Below are positions 1-12,329 of a stretch of 64,000 nucleotides of DNA, one piece after another. The notes beneath the pieces are model-generated. The model did not search any database. It had not been told where the DNA came from and saw only the letters and a list, made by a program, of their open reading frames with translations. Every line of letters begins with the position of its first letter. Position 1 is the first letter of the stretch. The DNA comes from Hippophae tibetana (lineage: Eukaryota; Streptophyta; Magnoliopsida; Rosales; Elaeagnaceae), in the NCBI GenBank assembly GCA_037013495.1, contig CM072811.1, positions 16,312,659 through 16,376,658 on the forward strand, read 5' to 3'. The translations under genes were made by a program, and so were the position numbers.

Positions 1-338
1 CAAAGTGCATGAAATTGATTTAAAATAGTGAGAATGAGCCACAACACAATGTAGCCCATGTCGCAATTTCTTATTTCACCCCTTATAAACTGAATGCATC
101 ACATGTATTGGTCTTTTAATCTTCTAAGGTGTAAATGAGTTCTTCAAGCAAAATTATTCAAGTGTTATCAATTTATCAAATTGAAGCTAAAAATACCTAA
201 AGAGCAACATAAAATACACGTGATTTTTGGACACATAAATTTGCTTAAATAATGATAAAATTATGTATATTCAAATCTATTTATTATATTTAAGTCCAAA
301 TAAATGACAAAATATTAGTGCTTTTCAATCACTCACCA
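1..338 (-). repeat. Athila-like 3' LTR, cut by the window edge
   Basis: This stretch matches 4985-5353 almost line for line, including the shared run TCAATTTATCAAATTGAAGC. It is therefore the second LTR of the minus-strand element whose 5' LTR is at 3686-5353. On the minus strand it begins TGGTGAGTGATTG, a variant of the TGATGAGTGC start of the other Athila-like LTRs here. A purine-rich tract (AGTTAGGGGTTG, minus strand) lies directly before it and fits a polypurine tract. The rest of the LTR lies left of the window. Confidence 0.75.
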
Positions 339-3300
339 CAACCCCTAACTAGCTTTTTGCTAGCCTCTAGTAGGAAAAACAATAAAAAACTAAAAATAAA
401 TAAATAAATGAACCTAAATTATTTTCCTAGATTGATATAGTTGTATTTAGTATATACAAGCCTTTAAACTCTTAGGTTGCACTAGTGAACGATTTTAAGT
501 CTTGTGTGGACTTTTAGTGATGATACCAAAAAACATCATACTAAAACTAAAAGAAATAACAAAAATAAAACTAAATAAATAAAAAGTAACAAAATAAAAC
601 TTAAATTAACCAAGTAAAAACTAAAATGAAAAATAATAAAATTAAAATTAAAATTAAACTTTTTATACTTTAGTCTCTTTAAGTTCTTAATCAAAATCTA
701 AAGTAAAATCTAGATCAATATCACAAAGGTTCATAGTTTATTGTAAAAATCAGTTGCAAATCACAAATTTAAATTCCATGACAAAAATGTATCAACTTTA
801 ACTTACCCAATTTTAGTGTTAGGAATCTGAATCTCCTTTGACTGTAATCCTTACAAATCATACTCTCAAGATCACACTGATTCCATGGGTTCAAATACTC
901 AACAAAGTTATATGCGAACATAAGTTATGTAAAGATTCAAGGTAATAGGTTTGCATATGATTAAATAAGAAAGACTAAAAAAAATGCATAACTTTATCCG
1001 AAGAAAAGAATTGGAAGAAGAAATCACACTATTATTCCTATACATCAGTTAAAATCATCAAACAAAACTTTTAAGTATAGGCTTTACAAATGAATGAAAA
1101 TGCAATAAATTTAAGAGGGCTTATTTCTTTTTTTTCTTTTGTAATAGTCATCTCAAAACTTTAAAGAACTTTTGAGTCATAGTATTTAGTTATACTATAT
1201 ATATTCTTTATTCTTTTTTTAGATAATGGACCCATGTATATATGTATGATTTTAGTGTGTAGCTAGTTTGGATTTTTTTGTTGGCTTTAGGGAACCCTAA
1301 ATATATCTTTTTTTTAATTCATGCATGAATGGAATAGGCATATACTTTCAACTTTCACTTAAATCATTCAATCTAAACAATAAAATTAAGTAAATAACAC
1401 TTCTTAAATGTTAAAAATCCTAACATTCAATGCAAAACCTATAGAGATAATCTAATAATTTAAATTAATAAGAAGAGTGTTTAAAAGTGTATAACAAGTA
1501 TTATCACTCAGAATAAAATGATTATAGGCTCAAAACAATCTCACAAGGTAGTTTTTACTATTTTATTCCTAACTATCAATTTCAACATTCAAGCATTAAA
1601 AAAAACAAACTATGAGAAAAAATTAATTATCACAATATTCCATTACATGTTTAAGACATCAATCCAATAGTGCAAATGACTCAATCAATCACTTTAAAAA
1701 TCTATTTAGAGCATGATAATTTTGCAAAAAAAATTAAAATTAAACCTAACTATCCCTAAACTAGTCAATAAAATAAATAAATGTAAACATATATTTAATA
1801 AATAAAATATAAAAATGCCTAAATTCATGTGTAATTTTTCTTTCACCTCCAACTTAGAATCTATATTGTTCTCAATGTATCAAATGTAAATTAAAGATAA
1901 AGAAAAGAAAAGTTATCCATCTTCTTTAGCTCAATATGATCAAGTAATAATGTGGTAAGTTAGGTGCATCCATGTTCTAATTTAGTTTTATCACACAGAC
2001 AGGATGTTCGCACTTCTCATAAATCACACATTAACAAACACTTATAAATTTAACACTTTCAAATAAAATAAACATTGTGTTCATATTAACATAAAATTAA
2101 AATATAACAAAATAAAATAAAATAAATTACATTAAATATAAAGTAACATAAAACAAAATTAAAACCAGAAATGAAAAGAACTAAACTAAAATAATATAAA
2201 AGAATATTACCTAAATTGATGGGTTGTCTCCCATAATGTCTTAGTAAAACATTTTTTTACGGGATTACAATTTGTAGAATTTAATTCACTCAATGTCTCT
2301 CTCCCCATTGAGTTTGTTTCAATATGTGCTTGAAAATGTACACTCTTGACATCAAGACTATCATTGATAAAATCCCTTTATGGATACTAACAACTATTTT
2401 GGTAAAGGCCTACCAACAAGTACATTGTATTCCTTGCTAATGTTAGGGTTTCTAGCATATATGAAATTACAAAACCTACAACTATAATATGATTATCTAC
2501 ATGTATAATTAAACCATTTACCATGCCCTTTGGATATATTTGAGATTCATCATCTAATTGTAGGGGTAAGGTTGTGGATTTCAGTTCATCCACTCTTAGC
2601 TATAAGTATAATGAATAAGAAATTAAATTAATGTTTACACCTAGGTATAACTTTGCATTTATGTCATTTTTATCACTAATGATCATGGCGATATTAAAGT
2701 TTTCATAATCTTTAGAGGTTGTTTTAGAATTATTTGTGTTTGAGACATGAAAAAATAGGATTTGTAAAAGAAGGAAAAGAAAATACTTGTGTAGGTTGGA
2801 TTTGATACTTATTTTCTGGGATTTTTAATTTAAAAATTTATCATGTAAAAATGGAACCCAGTGTATTCAAATAGGGACCCATGTGTTACCTGAGCAAAAC
2901 ATACATACCATGGCACAAAAAGTTTTCCTTTAACCTAATTGTATCCAGAAAGCCCATGTAGCGATCATACTATTGCTTAGATTTTTATATATTTTTTTTT
3001 TAATAAATACTATTGCTAATCTAAGATTAAGCATTAAATGAAAACTAAGTACTAAATAATTATAAAAAATAAAATAAAAATAAAAAATTATAAAAAGATA
3101 GAATAAATAAATAATAAAATTCAAGTTAATAAAAGAAAAGAAATAAAATTAGCAAATAAAGACAAAATAAATAAATAATAAAAATACATTTAACATTACA
3201 AGCAAAGAAGTGAATAGTAAAAATAAATAAACAACTAAGAACAAGTTCATAAAAGAAAATAAAATAAATTATACAAGATTAAAATTCAGTACACAAAAAT

Positions 3301-3660
3301 ACTAAATAAAAATAAATAACATAAAGCCATTACCAAATAAAATTAAAGCTACCGGTTTTTCTTAAAATTCAGTGCACAAAATATAAAATTAAAAAAAAAT
3401 AAGTTAGTTCTTAATTAAACTACTAAAAATAATTTAATAAATAAAATAAAAATTAGTACATAAAAATACTAAAAATAAAATTAAGTTAGTAAATAAATGA
3501 ATAATTAAAATTAAGTTAATAAAATAAGTTAAAATAAACTAAAATATTTTCCTTAAATTTTAATTATTTTAAGATTATTATTTTTAAAAAAATAAACAAT
3601 TCATGAATATTTATAAAAAGTTTTTAAGAGTTTTGATAATAAAAATTTAAAATTCTATTC
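339..3660 (-). mobile_element. Interior of minus-strand Athila-like element, decayed
   Basis: This is the interior between the two LTRs at 1-338 and 3686-5353. It is very AT-rich, with long A-rich runs around 3000-3550. Going down the minus strand it holds a leader, a protease relic (2387-2593), a short remnant at about 2220-2250 resembling the pol 3' end of Athila elements (a GGGAGACAACCC-type motif), and a noncoding 3' part. The noncoding 3' part (about 1330-1600) resembles the inverse of 35160-35450 and 47460-47760. I saw no RT, RNase H or integrase. About 3.3 kb is far shorter than a full Athila interior, so this is a deletion derivative or non-autonomous copy. Confidence 0.65.
2387..2593 (-). 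pseudogene. Athila-like aspartic protease relic
   Basis: This 68-codon open stretch translates with the segment ELKSTTLPLQLDDESQIYPK, which resembles the region upstream of and within Ty3/gypsy protease in Athila elements (LKxTTxxLQLADRS...P.G). The related segment in the element at 26880 starts GELKLTTMSLQL. The catalytic DTG/DLG part is not in this open stretch and the downstream GRPF motif is blurred, so it cannot be a working enzyme. It belongs to the minus-strand element bounded by LTRs 1-338 and 3686-5353. The end-of-pol remnant follows within about 150 bp, so RT and integrase coding is missing rather than just mutated. Confidence 0.6.
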
Positions 3661-3679
3661 CTCCCCGATAACGACGCCA
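3661..3679 (-). other. Primer binding site, Athila type
   Basis: Read on the minus strand this is TGGCGTCGTTATCGGGGAG, close to the TGGCGCCGTTGCCGGGGA site typical of Athila/Tat elements. It lies just inside the 5' LTR end at 3686, with a short TTTT spacer. This fixes the element's orientation as minus. Confidence 0.8.
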
Positions 3680-3685
3680 AAAACT

Positions 3686-5353
3686 TGATGTGCAAAAACT
3701 TAATAGTCAAATTTAGTATATTTATAAAAATCTCTTAAGTACACAAATAAATTGTAAAAAATAAATAACTTGTAAAAAATAAGTTTACTCTCAAGGTTAG
3801 TCTAAGGATGAATTACGTGGTTTTAAATAATTCAACAAATCTCTTAAAAACAACCACGAAAAATAAAAGTAAATATTTTGTCATGATATTTTGATTTTGA
3901 AAATATTAATCTAATGCAAAAAATAATAGAAGGATAAAAGATAGATTGACTCACACAAATTATAGGCAGATATGTAGTTTATAAATCAATGAAGAATTAA
4001 TGGGATATTTGGCTAGTTAACTATGCTTGGTAGAACTAACTGGGTTAATGAAATATAAATCCTGATTATTGATTCTCCCTTATATGTATAAATAGTGCCT
4101 TTAGTTGGGTGACTATTTATTATTAATTAATTAAATCACCTAACTCCTTAAGTTAGTCATCATTTAATTTAATTAAATTATGCCTATTGTCTTAGGAATT
4201 AATAACGTCTAACTCAATACCATTGGTCAGATTACCAATTTAAACTCCTATTCAAGTTACTAAATTAGGTTAAGATTGATGTATCTAAAACTTAATTTTC
4301 ATATTTTAAATCTATTACAAAAAATATGTAGTCGATATATTCCTCGATAATAAACTTTGTAAAAATTTTAAAATAGAAAATAAGGTATTTAATTATAATA
4401 AAAAATATTCACCTAAAAAATATACAAACACATATCAACATAAATAAAATCTCATTATCACAATCAACCAAAAATGATAAAAATAATAAATTATTTATAA
4501 CAAATTCAATAATACGATATTGTTTACTAAAAAAAAATAAGAATACAGATCAGATTAATACCCAAAAGATAAATAGATGGATGTATCTAGCTCCAAAGAA
4601 GAGATATGATCTTCATAGTATTCCTTAGATTATAGCAAAAAAATTGTATCACTTGATCTAAAAAATCTCCTTTTTACTACCTATTACTTGTGATCACCTA
4701 ATCTAAATTATGTATAAGAAACTAAAGATAAAACTTAAGAAAATAAAATGTTGCAACTAAACACAACTGCCATTTTATATCTATATCTACATCTACATAT
4801 CCAAACTTAAGCATAATATCATTTTTATAGCTGAAGTTGGCCAAAAAGGCTTGGGGTCAGATATACATACACGCATTGGGGCCCAATTTTATCCATGCCA
4901 CAGCTTGAGTTATGTTTTGGTTCGCATTTTTTTTATCCCAAAAAGTTGCACTATAGCTTAAATATTCCTCATTGTGGCTCAACTCAAACAGCATGAAATT
5001 GATTTAAAACAGTGAGGATTGTGTTGTGGCCAAATGTAGTCGATGCAATGACTCACGATACTTCACTTCACTTTCTTGTTTCACCTCTTACAAACTGGAT
5101 GAACTGTATGTAAGCCTTACATGTATTGTTCTTTTAATCTTTAAGGTGCAATTAAGTGCTTCAAGCATGATTCTTCGAGTGTCATCAATTTATCAAATTG
5201 AAGCTAAAAATACCTCAAAAATAAAAAAAATTCCCATGATTCTTAACACATAAATTTAATTGAATAATGATAAAATTATACTTATTCAAATCTATAAATT
5301 ACATTTAAGTGTAAATAAACCATGAAATATTTGTGTTTTTCAAGCACTCATTA
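3686..5353 (-). repeat. Athila-like 5' LTR
   Basis: This LTR of about 1.67 kb is bounded by the PBS at 3661-3679 and by a minus-strand start TAATGAGTGCTTG at 5353 (variant of TGATGAGTGC). The 4985-5353 part is duplicated at 1-338. Internal stretches are shared with the plus-strand LTRs at 17663, 23702 and 40294. It has no coding capacity; short open frames inside it are chance. Confidence 0.75.
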
Positions 5354-6043
5354 GTCTTCTCTCCTACATATAGGGTTGTGATGTGTTGCATACATATGTA
5401 AGTGCTTGGCTTGACTTTTCATGTCAAAAAAGGGTAACAAGTGTGCACAAATTGTGTTTGTTTGTGCATTGTGTTTCTTAGTTACATGGCTTGCTTCATG
5501 AGATGGTGAGTGTAGTTTGCGCAACATCCTTATTGCTTGATATGCATACACTTAAGGGGAATGTTACATAGGAGTATATGTGTTACATGTAGATTATGTT
5601 CATTTTTGTGTTACATGTTAAGTATCCTTGGCTTATCATTGTTCACCTAGGTAGTAGTGACTTGAGAGTAGTTGTTAGACTATAATGTATGTCTTCTTGT
5701 TTGCTTTGCACGGGTATGTGTCGCTTATTATGTGTAGGTATAGGTGTAATATATACAACACAACAAAGTTAAAGCTTAGTTGGAGCTTAATGAATGATGA
5801 AAACTTATAGCATAAAATGGACTATTAAGATGGATATATTGACTAATCAAGATGGATGGACCACAACAAGACGGAAAAAATTGAGTCATGTGTGTTAGGG
5901 TGTCTTAGTTGTATGTTAGAGTTCATTCACGGGAATGAATTGCTTAGGCAGTACATCTTGCATGAATATATCATGTGTTTAGATTCAATGTTTGTATTAG
6001 AGTTGTGTAGTATTTTGCCATGAAAAACCAAAGTGGGAGACTA
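5354..6043 (+). mobile_element. SIRE-like copia 3' region upstream of an LTR
   Basis: Phrases here recur at 22830-23346, downstream of a copia RNase H relic: ATGCATACACTTA with GGGGAA, a TATCATTGTxxACCTA motif, and a purine-rich stretch just before TAAGTTCTGT. The stretch AAAGTGGGAGACTA at about 6030 fits a decayed polypurine tract like the CAAAGGGGGAGATTG tract of SIRE elements. No protein-coding domain was seen. Confidence 0.45.
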
Positions 6044-7034
6044 TAAGTTCTGTCATTTTTCTACTAGCATTCCATATTGAAAACTTGATGTTTATATTTT
6101 ATTTAATGTTTATGTTTCTCCTTTGAAAGGAGGATTATTAGTTACTCTGTATCACTTAAGACATTGTTTCATGTTCATTTTTTACACTTACTCTCTTTGG
6201 TTGCATATAGTTCACATTGTTAAGTGTTTGTTTGTTGTTGTGTTATCACGTTAGGGAATCATCATTTCTTGGTGTATGAAATTCTTTTCTGTGTGGTTTT
6301 TGGGGAGCTCATTGATGCTATAACCATAGGCTCAGTAAGGGCTCACTAAGGTGGTCAACGAGCTTTGGAAGTTTTATTTTGGTAGAATTAACCCTTACTG
6401 AGGCAGTGTTTACCCATACCAAGGTGGTCAATAAAATCTTATAGAGGTGGTCAATGAGGGTTTGAGAGGATGATTTTTTCTATAAATTCCTCATTCTCTT
6501 ATTTCGTTGGCCAGATTCTTGGTTGAAGCTTTGCATATTTAGTACTCAACTTTCTCAGTCCTTTCTTAGTTAGTTTTCATTCTGAGTGTTGAGTTAGGAA
6601 AATAGTGTGTACTTATGTAGGACATAAAACTTCATAGATGAGTCTCTCCCATATTTCTCAAACATTAAGTTGAGTGTAAAACACATAAGATTGAGTGAGG
6701 TTTTCTTGAGATTTAAAATGCACCATTGGCTAGTGAAGAGTCTCATTATTTTAAGGAGATTTTCTCAGTGTTGAGTTGATAGGTGTCAGTTGGGAGTTGC
6801 GTGATTGTAATAATACCTATAAGTGATAAGCATATGTAGTGCTAGCTCTCTTTGTTGGTATAATGTATGCTGATATGGTGTTGCAAAGTAGCAAATGTTG
6901 TCTTAAGCAAGGAGACTATGTTTTGACAATTCCCATAGTTGGTAGCTCTATGTCGGCTCGGTATAACAAGGTCACATATGCCTATTAGAAGGTTAAGCCA
7001 TCAGTAACTAATCACATCATATGGTGATGGATCT
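6044..7034 (+). repeat. SIRE-like LTR, 5' part (split by a TIR element)
   Basis: It starts TAAGTTCTGTC after a purine tract, as the LTR at 23347 does. It contains a TATA-like CTATAAATT near 6480. Its last part (AATCACATCATATGGTGATGG) aligns with 25735-25770 (AATCACATCATATTGGGTGG). The LTR continues after the Harbinger-like insertion at 7035-8114. Confidence 0.5.
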
Positions 7035-7083
7035 TTACCCCATGTTTGGTTGGAGGGAATGGAAAGGAATCAAAATTGATTCC

Positions 7084-7209
7084 TTCCATTTTGTGTGTTT
7101 GGTTGGACGGAATGGAATCGATTACTTCCATTTTGTGTGTTTGGTTGGACGGAATGGAATCGATTACTTCCATTTTGTGTGTTTGGTTGGACGGAATGGA
7201 ATCGATTAC
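7084..7209. repeat. 42-bp tandem repeat, three perfect copies
   Basis: The unit begins TTCCATTTTGTGTGTTTGGT and ends in GATTAC. It occurs three times head to tail with no mismatch. The unit contains the TTTGGTTGGACGGAATGG terminal motif of the enclosing TIR element, so the repeat is a duplication of the element's own end. Confidence 0.9.
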
Positions 7210-7309
7210 TAAAGGAGAAGGAATCACAATTCCCTCTCCCCCCTTGGTAATCATAATTCCATTCCCATCTAAACTTTGTTTTTCCAATTTTACCCTCACT
7301 TAAAATATA

Positions 7310-7800
7310 ACCTTAAACTCAAATCCAAAATTCCAAAACCCTAAACCCAAAATTCCAAAACACTAAACCCTAAACCCCAAATCCCTAAACCCTAAACCCT
7401 AAAACCTAAATCCCAAAACCCAAAACCCTAAACTCTAAAACATAAATCCCAAAACCTAAAACCCTAAACCCTAAACCCTAAACCATAAATCTCAAAACCC
7501 TAAACCCTAAAACATAAATCCTAAAACCCTAAATCCAAATCCAAAATCCCTAAACCCTAAATCCTAAACCCCAAATCCCTAAACCCTAAACCCTAAACCC
7601 TAAACCCTAAACCCTAAACCCTAAATGCCAAAACCCAAAACCCTAAAACATAAATCCCAAAATCCTAAACCCTAAAAAATAAATCCCAAAATCCTAAACC
7701 CTAAAACATAAATCCCAAAACTCTAAACCCCAAATTCCAAATCCTAAAACCCTAAACCCTAAATCCAAAATCCCAAATTTTAAAACCCTAAACCCTGTTT
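7310..7800. repeat. Interstitial telomere-like repeat (CCCTAAA)n
   Basis: About 490 bp of degenerate CCCTAAA units (the plant telomere repeat). There is a perfect run near 7575-7625 and many variants with CCCAAAA, CATAAAT or TCCCAAA. It lies wholly within the TIR element at 7038-8111 and is flanked by unique AT-rich sequence, so it is not a chromosome end. Confidence 0.9.
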
Positions 7801-8114
7801 TGAAAAATAATAATTTTAATAATATATTTTTAATTATGTAATAATTATTTAGAAAAATAATGATTTCAATAATGTATTTTGTGTGACGAAAAAATAGTAA
7901 TTAAATGACATTATTTGAATTTTACAGCATGTAGGGGTATTAAGGTCATTTACATCTTTTTTCATTCCATTCCAGTGGTAAACCAAACACTGTAATCCTG
8001 ATTCTGAGCTTGATTCTAATGGTCAAACCAAACAACATTGTTTCCTTTCCATTCCATTCCATTCTGATTCCGATTCTGATTCTGATTCCATTCCACGAAC
8101 CAAACGCCACCTTA

Positions 8115-8430
8115 GGGATGACCTTGGATACTATTAAATCAAGTGATGTGTTGATTGCAAGTGTGGGTAACTTAGGCACAGTTAACCATGGTGCCCAAAC
8201 TGATAGAGATATAGGCATATACAGTCTATAGTTGTGAACTATTTTTTTTATTAGTTAGGTACAGTTAAACATATTTATGTTTCTAGCCTGGATAAGAGCC
8301 TATGACTTATAAGTCACTAGTGTATTTATCGTAGATAATTCTTTCTTATCTATTTTTTGTTTTATAGCATGTTAAATTAAGAATTTTGTATATATTATAT
8401 ATTCGACTATGCTTTCTACTTAATTCACTT
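8115..8430 (+). repeat. SIRE-like LTR, 3' part after the TIR insertion
   Basis: It continues the LTR interrupted at 7035. The segment TTGATTGCAAGTGTG...GATAGAGATATAGGC parallels TTGCAATTGATAGAGGTATT at 25830 in the other LTR copies. The 3' border is not sharp and I place it near 8430 by loss of similarity. Confidence 0.4.
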
Positions 8431-9890
8431 GTGAGACCTGCTTGGAATAGTTGGAGCAAAGTTCATGAAAAGATTCTATGAATTGGCATATCCAACCTTA
8501 ATTAAGGTCCCAGTTGCATGCCTAAATGTGTTTGAAGTTCAATTCACCTATGTGCAATTATTATTGTGGATAGAGCATGACATATCCCCTATAGTGTTGA
8601 CATTATGCTACTTGTGGTCGTTTCATTTGACTACACAAAGCCTTTTTCAAGTTGGGTACACAAAATTACATTATATATCGAGCTAAGGTTCATAATTCTA
8701 GATTTGGTGTGACTATAAATTGGGATATAGGGTTGGCTCTAAGTCAAATTCTTCCTAATAGTTAACAACTCAACATTAAAGTTGGGATATTAGAGCTAAG
8801 TGAAGTATATGTAGCCAAGTGTATCCTTGTTGAGCCTGGCCTCATATATATAACCACTACGAGGTAATGTGGTAAAAATGTTAATATTCTTGACACTAAT
8901 GAATATAGAAAGGATAGGTTCTAGGTGTCTAGTGGATGTGGAGGTGGTAGCACCTTAGATGATTACATGGAAGGCTTAAATGGAAGTATCTTGAGGTGAT
9001 TTTGAAGAAAAACATCTTTCTCATTACTACATGGACAAGTGAGGCAAACAATATACTTCAAAACATCCAACACTAACACATCAAACCCACTAATTAAAAA
9101 CATTTCCTTATTGCTAAAAGGCTAGTGGGAGCCAAACTATGGAAGTTCATAAAATAATGGTAACTAATTTTTCAATTAGCCTAGAAAATGCAACCTTAAA
9201 GAAGGATAAAAGGGTTGTCCAAAGAAAAATGGTGTTTCAAAAGAACAACCTCTTCCCAAGAAAAAGTATATGCTTGCTCGAAGTACCTAAACAAGAAACC
9301 TCTTCTTCAGAAGGTTTTCATGAGTCGTTTTAGGTATTTTTGTCCCATAACTTGTTTGTTTATTTTTTCTATACTATCTTGTTTTTTATCATTTTAGGAA
9401 TGGCTAAAAATGGGCTTCCCTCTCACAAGTTAACCACTAATCATTTGTATAGGAGTTTGTATCTTGGCCAAAGGATAACTAGGAGAATAAGAAAACTAAA
9501 TCTATACCTCATGATAGTATCAAGTCTAGGAGGAATAAATTTTCCTCTTCTTTGAAATTAAAAGAGACCATAGAAGAGAGAACCAGAAAGGGGTCTTATC
9601 ACCTTAATAATTGTTTATCTGCTTCATTGTTCTTCTTCAATGCCAAAATAATCCGACTAGATCCTCATGGAGAATCTATTTCTTGGTCTAAGCTCCTCTA
9701 ACAATAAGAATAAGATGCATACAATAGTGGTCAAAACTACCTAGGATCCTCAATCTTGTTTCATGGATCATTTCCTAGGCATAAGTATTACCTTGGTTGC
9801 TAATCCCTTAATTGTTCTTATTAGCACTACCAAAACGTTTTTACATATATTTAGGTGGTATAGATTACACATGTAACTAATGATGAGTAC
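8431..9890. other. Unclassified AT-rich sequence, probably decayed transposon
   Basis: Short plus-strand open frames occur (8465-8686, 9139-9333, 9340-9555), but none shows a domain I recognise. Their position downstream of a SIRE-like LTR suggests the decayed interior of that element, with no direct support from motifs. Confidence 0.3.
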
Positions 9891-9892
9891 AT

Positions 9893-10654
9893 CACAAATA
9901 TGTCAAGAAAAAGTAAAAAAAAATGGAAAACAAATTGGACAAAATGGGTAAAAAATGGTAAAAAAATGTCGAGTCCTGTGCACACGCCCAACATAGGACC
10001 AACAAACATATTGATAACATATTTTCATAAGTTTTTATAAGAACTACTATTCAAAAATGTATTGATAACATATTTTCAGTAATGGTTTTAAAACTTGAAA
10101 GTTAGAACTTGAATAATTAAATTCTTAAGTTTAATTTGGAAATCTTGAATAAATTTTAAAATGTCTAACCCCACCAAAGGTGACATTTAAATGGTTCATT
10201 TTCAATCTCTTAAAAAAAGAATTAATTTAATTAACCAAATTAATTATCGACCCTATCCATAGGTGTTAATTGATTCATTTAATCGACAAAGGTGGTATTC
10301 ATATAAAAAAGATAGAATCAATAAATATCAATTTATATCTTTAATAACCTAAATAATATGATAAAGTATAATTAACTTAATTATTATATCCATAAATACT
10401 CCACTGTTATGCATAAGTGTTTATTAAATCATATCTATGTTTATTTTTTGTTATTAGATTAGGAAACACAAAAATTAAAATATCTTGAAGAGATGTTTAG
10501 GATTTAATTTCATTTTTAAAAGTTTGAATAATAAATTAAAAACCACATATATTTCTTCCTTAAATCGACTTTGGGAGTATACTTGTCATTTTCTATAAAC
10601 CAAAAGTATCAGCAAGATCAGTATTGCTAACCCGATGTAGGTTTTGTCTCATTA
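9893..10654 (+). repeat. Truncated Athila-like LTR
   Basis: The segment AAATTGGACAAAATGGG matches the LTR at 23702-25480 near 23950. The text from about 10025 (TTTTTATAAGAACTACTATT) onward matches 24820-25440 closely. The part between, including the promoter region of the full LTR, is deleted, as is the TGATGAGTGC start. It ends next to a PBS-like sequence. Confidence 0.65.
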
Positions 10655-10660
10655 AGTTTT

Positions 10661-10672
10661 TGGCATCGTTGC
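10661..10672 (+). other. Degenerate PBS of Athila type
   Basis: TGGCATCGTTGC follows the LTR end with the usual AGTTTT spacer and resembles TGGCGCCGTTGC. The interior that should follow is not recognisable. Confidence 0.5.
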
Positions 10673-11448
10673 AGCTTATTTGATTATGCTCATCAAGTTT
10701 TTTTCATACGAATAAAAAAATATAATCATGAAATAGTGAAAACATGTTGAGTAAGAAAGAATTGTATTTAATGACTAAAAATAGGAGTACACATTCTGAA
10801 AAGCTCAAAACAAACAAATTAGGGAGCTTTAAAAAAAATCCAAAGAATGAATAAACTCCCTCTAAGTTCTACGACTTCTCTAAATAAATTAAACAAATTT
10901 TATTTATAAAAACTAATATATATAATTTTTTGAATTGAGTGTAGTAGATTTATCTTAACATGACTACAACAGTACACACAAATGATGAAATTAATTTTGT
11001 TATAAGTGTGACTATCCATTGTCCACATAAATACAAAATATGTGTGCAGTGACATACTTATGTGTGCAGTGAGAATGTGAGTAGGTTCATGCTGACATTG
11101 ATCACCAGATGTGAAAAATATGTAAATACATAAGTCAAAATATCCATTTGTATAATGCATTGTCAATCAAAATAAATATGAATGGAGTATGTTATGATCA
11201 TGTCAATTTTAAAACATGTCTCCATCCTTCCTTTTTTTAATTTTTTTAACTGAAAGAAACATCAATGAAAAGAAAAATAAACAAACTAACTGAGGATGTT
11301 CACCTAGGATCAATAAAGCACTCAAACAAAAGTATCTATGTGAAACAATATAGAACAACGGTCAAGAAAAACGAAAATTGTGAAAGTGGTAAAACATGTT
11401 GATCACCTTGGTTTAAACACCGGGGTAGAGTACTCTAGCCAATTAGTT
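10673..11448. other. AT-rich region, no gene seen
   Basis: A weak purine-rich start might be decayed retrotransposon leader. The minus-strand open frame at 10900-11166 has no recognisable domain. Nothing else can be supported. Confidence 0.3.
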
Positions 11449-12010
11449 TCCTTACTTAGAAAGAAAGATAGCTTTATCTTAGTTATCCTTAGGTTAGATG
11501 TAGGCTTAATGAGGTAACACTTTGATGGCCTAGCCCTAAGATGAGATAGCGAGACCTTAAGACGGTCCATCTTCTTAGAAAGCTATCCCATGGGAATTGG
11601 AATTCCACTAGTTTCCAGGGTACTTTTATATTGTCCTTTCTTAGAAAGAGTCACAATTTTATCTTACATTTCCTAGGCATGAAGCGACTTAATGAGGTAG
11701 TACTTCGATGGTCCAACCCTACTAGGAGATGAGAACGTATGACAATACATCTCCTTGAGAAGTTTCCATATGAGAACTAGAATTCCAACAATTTTCAAGC
11801 TCAAACTTCATACATGTCTTTCCTTAAATAAAGATTTTTTTTATCTCAGTTCCCCTAGGAAAGAAGCGATCTTAATGAGGTAGCACATAAATGGTTCAAC
11901 CTTAGGAGGAGACAACGAGACCCCTTTGGTCCATCTTCTTAGGTTGATCAACTGGTACTAATGTCCATGTAGAATGCCCAAAAATGGACTTGCTTAGGAG
12001 ATAAATTTAT
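11449..12010. repeat. About 184-bp tandem repeat, roughly three copies
   Basis: A unit starting near CTTACTTAGAAAG recurs at about 11451, 11636 and 11818, with a partial copy near 11989. Shared parts in order are CTTAGA-rich, TTTATCTTAG, TTAATGAGGTA, GAGAC/GAGAT, CCATCTTCTTAG and GGAATTGGAATTCCA/GAACTAGAATTCCAA. The copies have diverged substantially, so the array is old. No coding frame is conserved across units. Confidence 0.65.
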
Positions 12011-12329
12011 CTCAACTCCTTATAAGTAATGTATGAATCAAGGTTAATGACATGGTGCAAGCAAAAATATAAACCATCCAAATGTAAGTATATGCTGAGG
12101 TAGATCACATTTTATCAAAATATATGTAGACCACCCTAACACTTGATTTGAAATTAACCAAAAGGGTGTTGTCTATCCACCAAACTCTAGTTCAAGACAA
12201 TTACATGGTAGGAACCATCGTGTGAACCAGTCTCGTCAGGAACATAAGAAATGGAGTTTCTTGGATTCAACAATACTCTTCCCAAATATAGCTAGAAGTA
12301 TCAATTACAAAGTCTAGTACAAAACAACC

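Larger units (their letters stand above)
7038..8111. mobile_element. PIF/Harbinger-like TIR element with telomere-like interior
   Basis: The termini are imperfect inverted repeats: left CCCCATGTTTGGTTGGAGGG, right (reverse complement) GGTGGCGTTTGGTTCGTGG, each continuing into GGAATGGA-rich sequence. TTA flanks both sides (7035-7037 and 8112-8114), the usual 3-bp PIF/Harbinger duplication. No transposase is encoded, so at about 1.07 kb it is non-autonomous. It sits inside a SIRE-like LTR. The interior holds a perfect 42-bp triplication, about 490 bp of telomere-like repeats and an AT-rich spacer. Confidence 0.65.

Noticed and set aside
7310..7800. A chromosome end
   Set aside because: The telomere-like repeats are degenerate, short and enclosed in a TIR element with unique sequence on both sides.
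11280..12010. CRISPR-like array
   Set aside because: Units are long, diverged and contiguous, without constant short repeats and unique spacers, and the DNA is plant nuclear.
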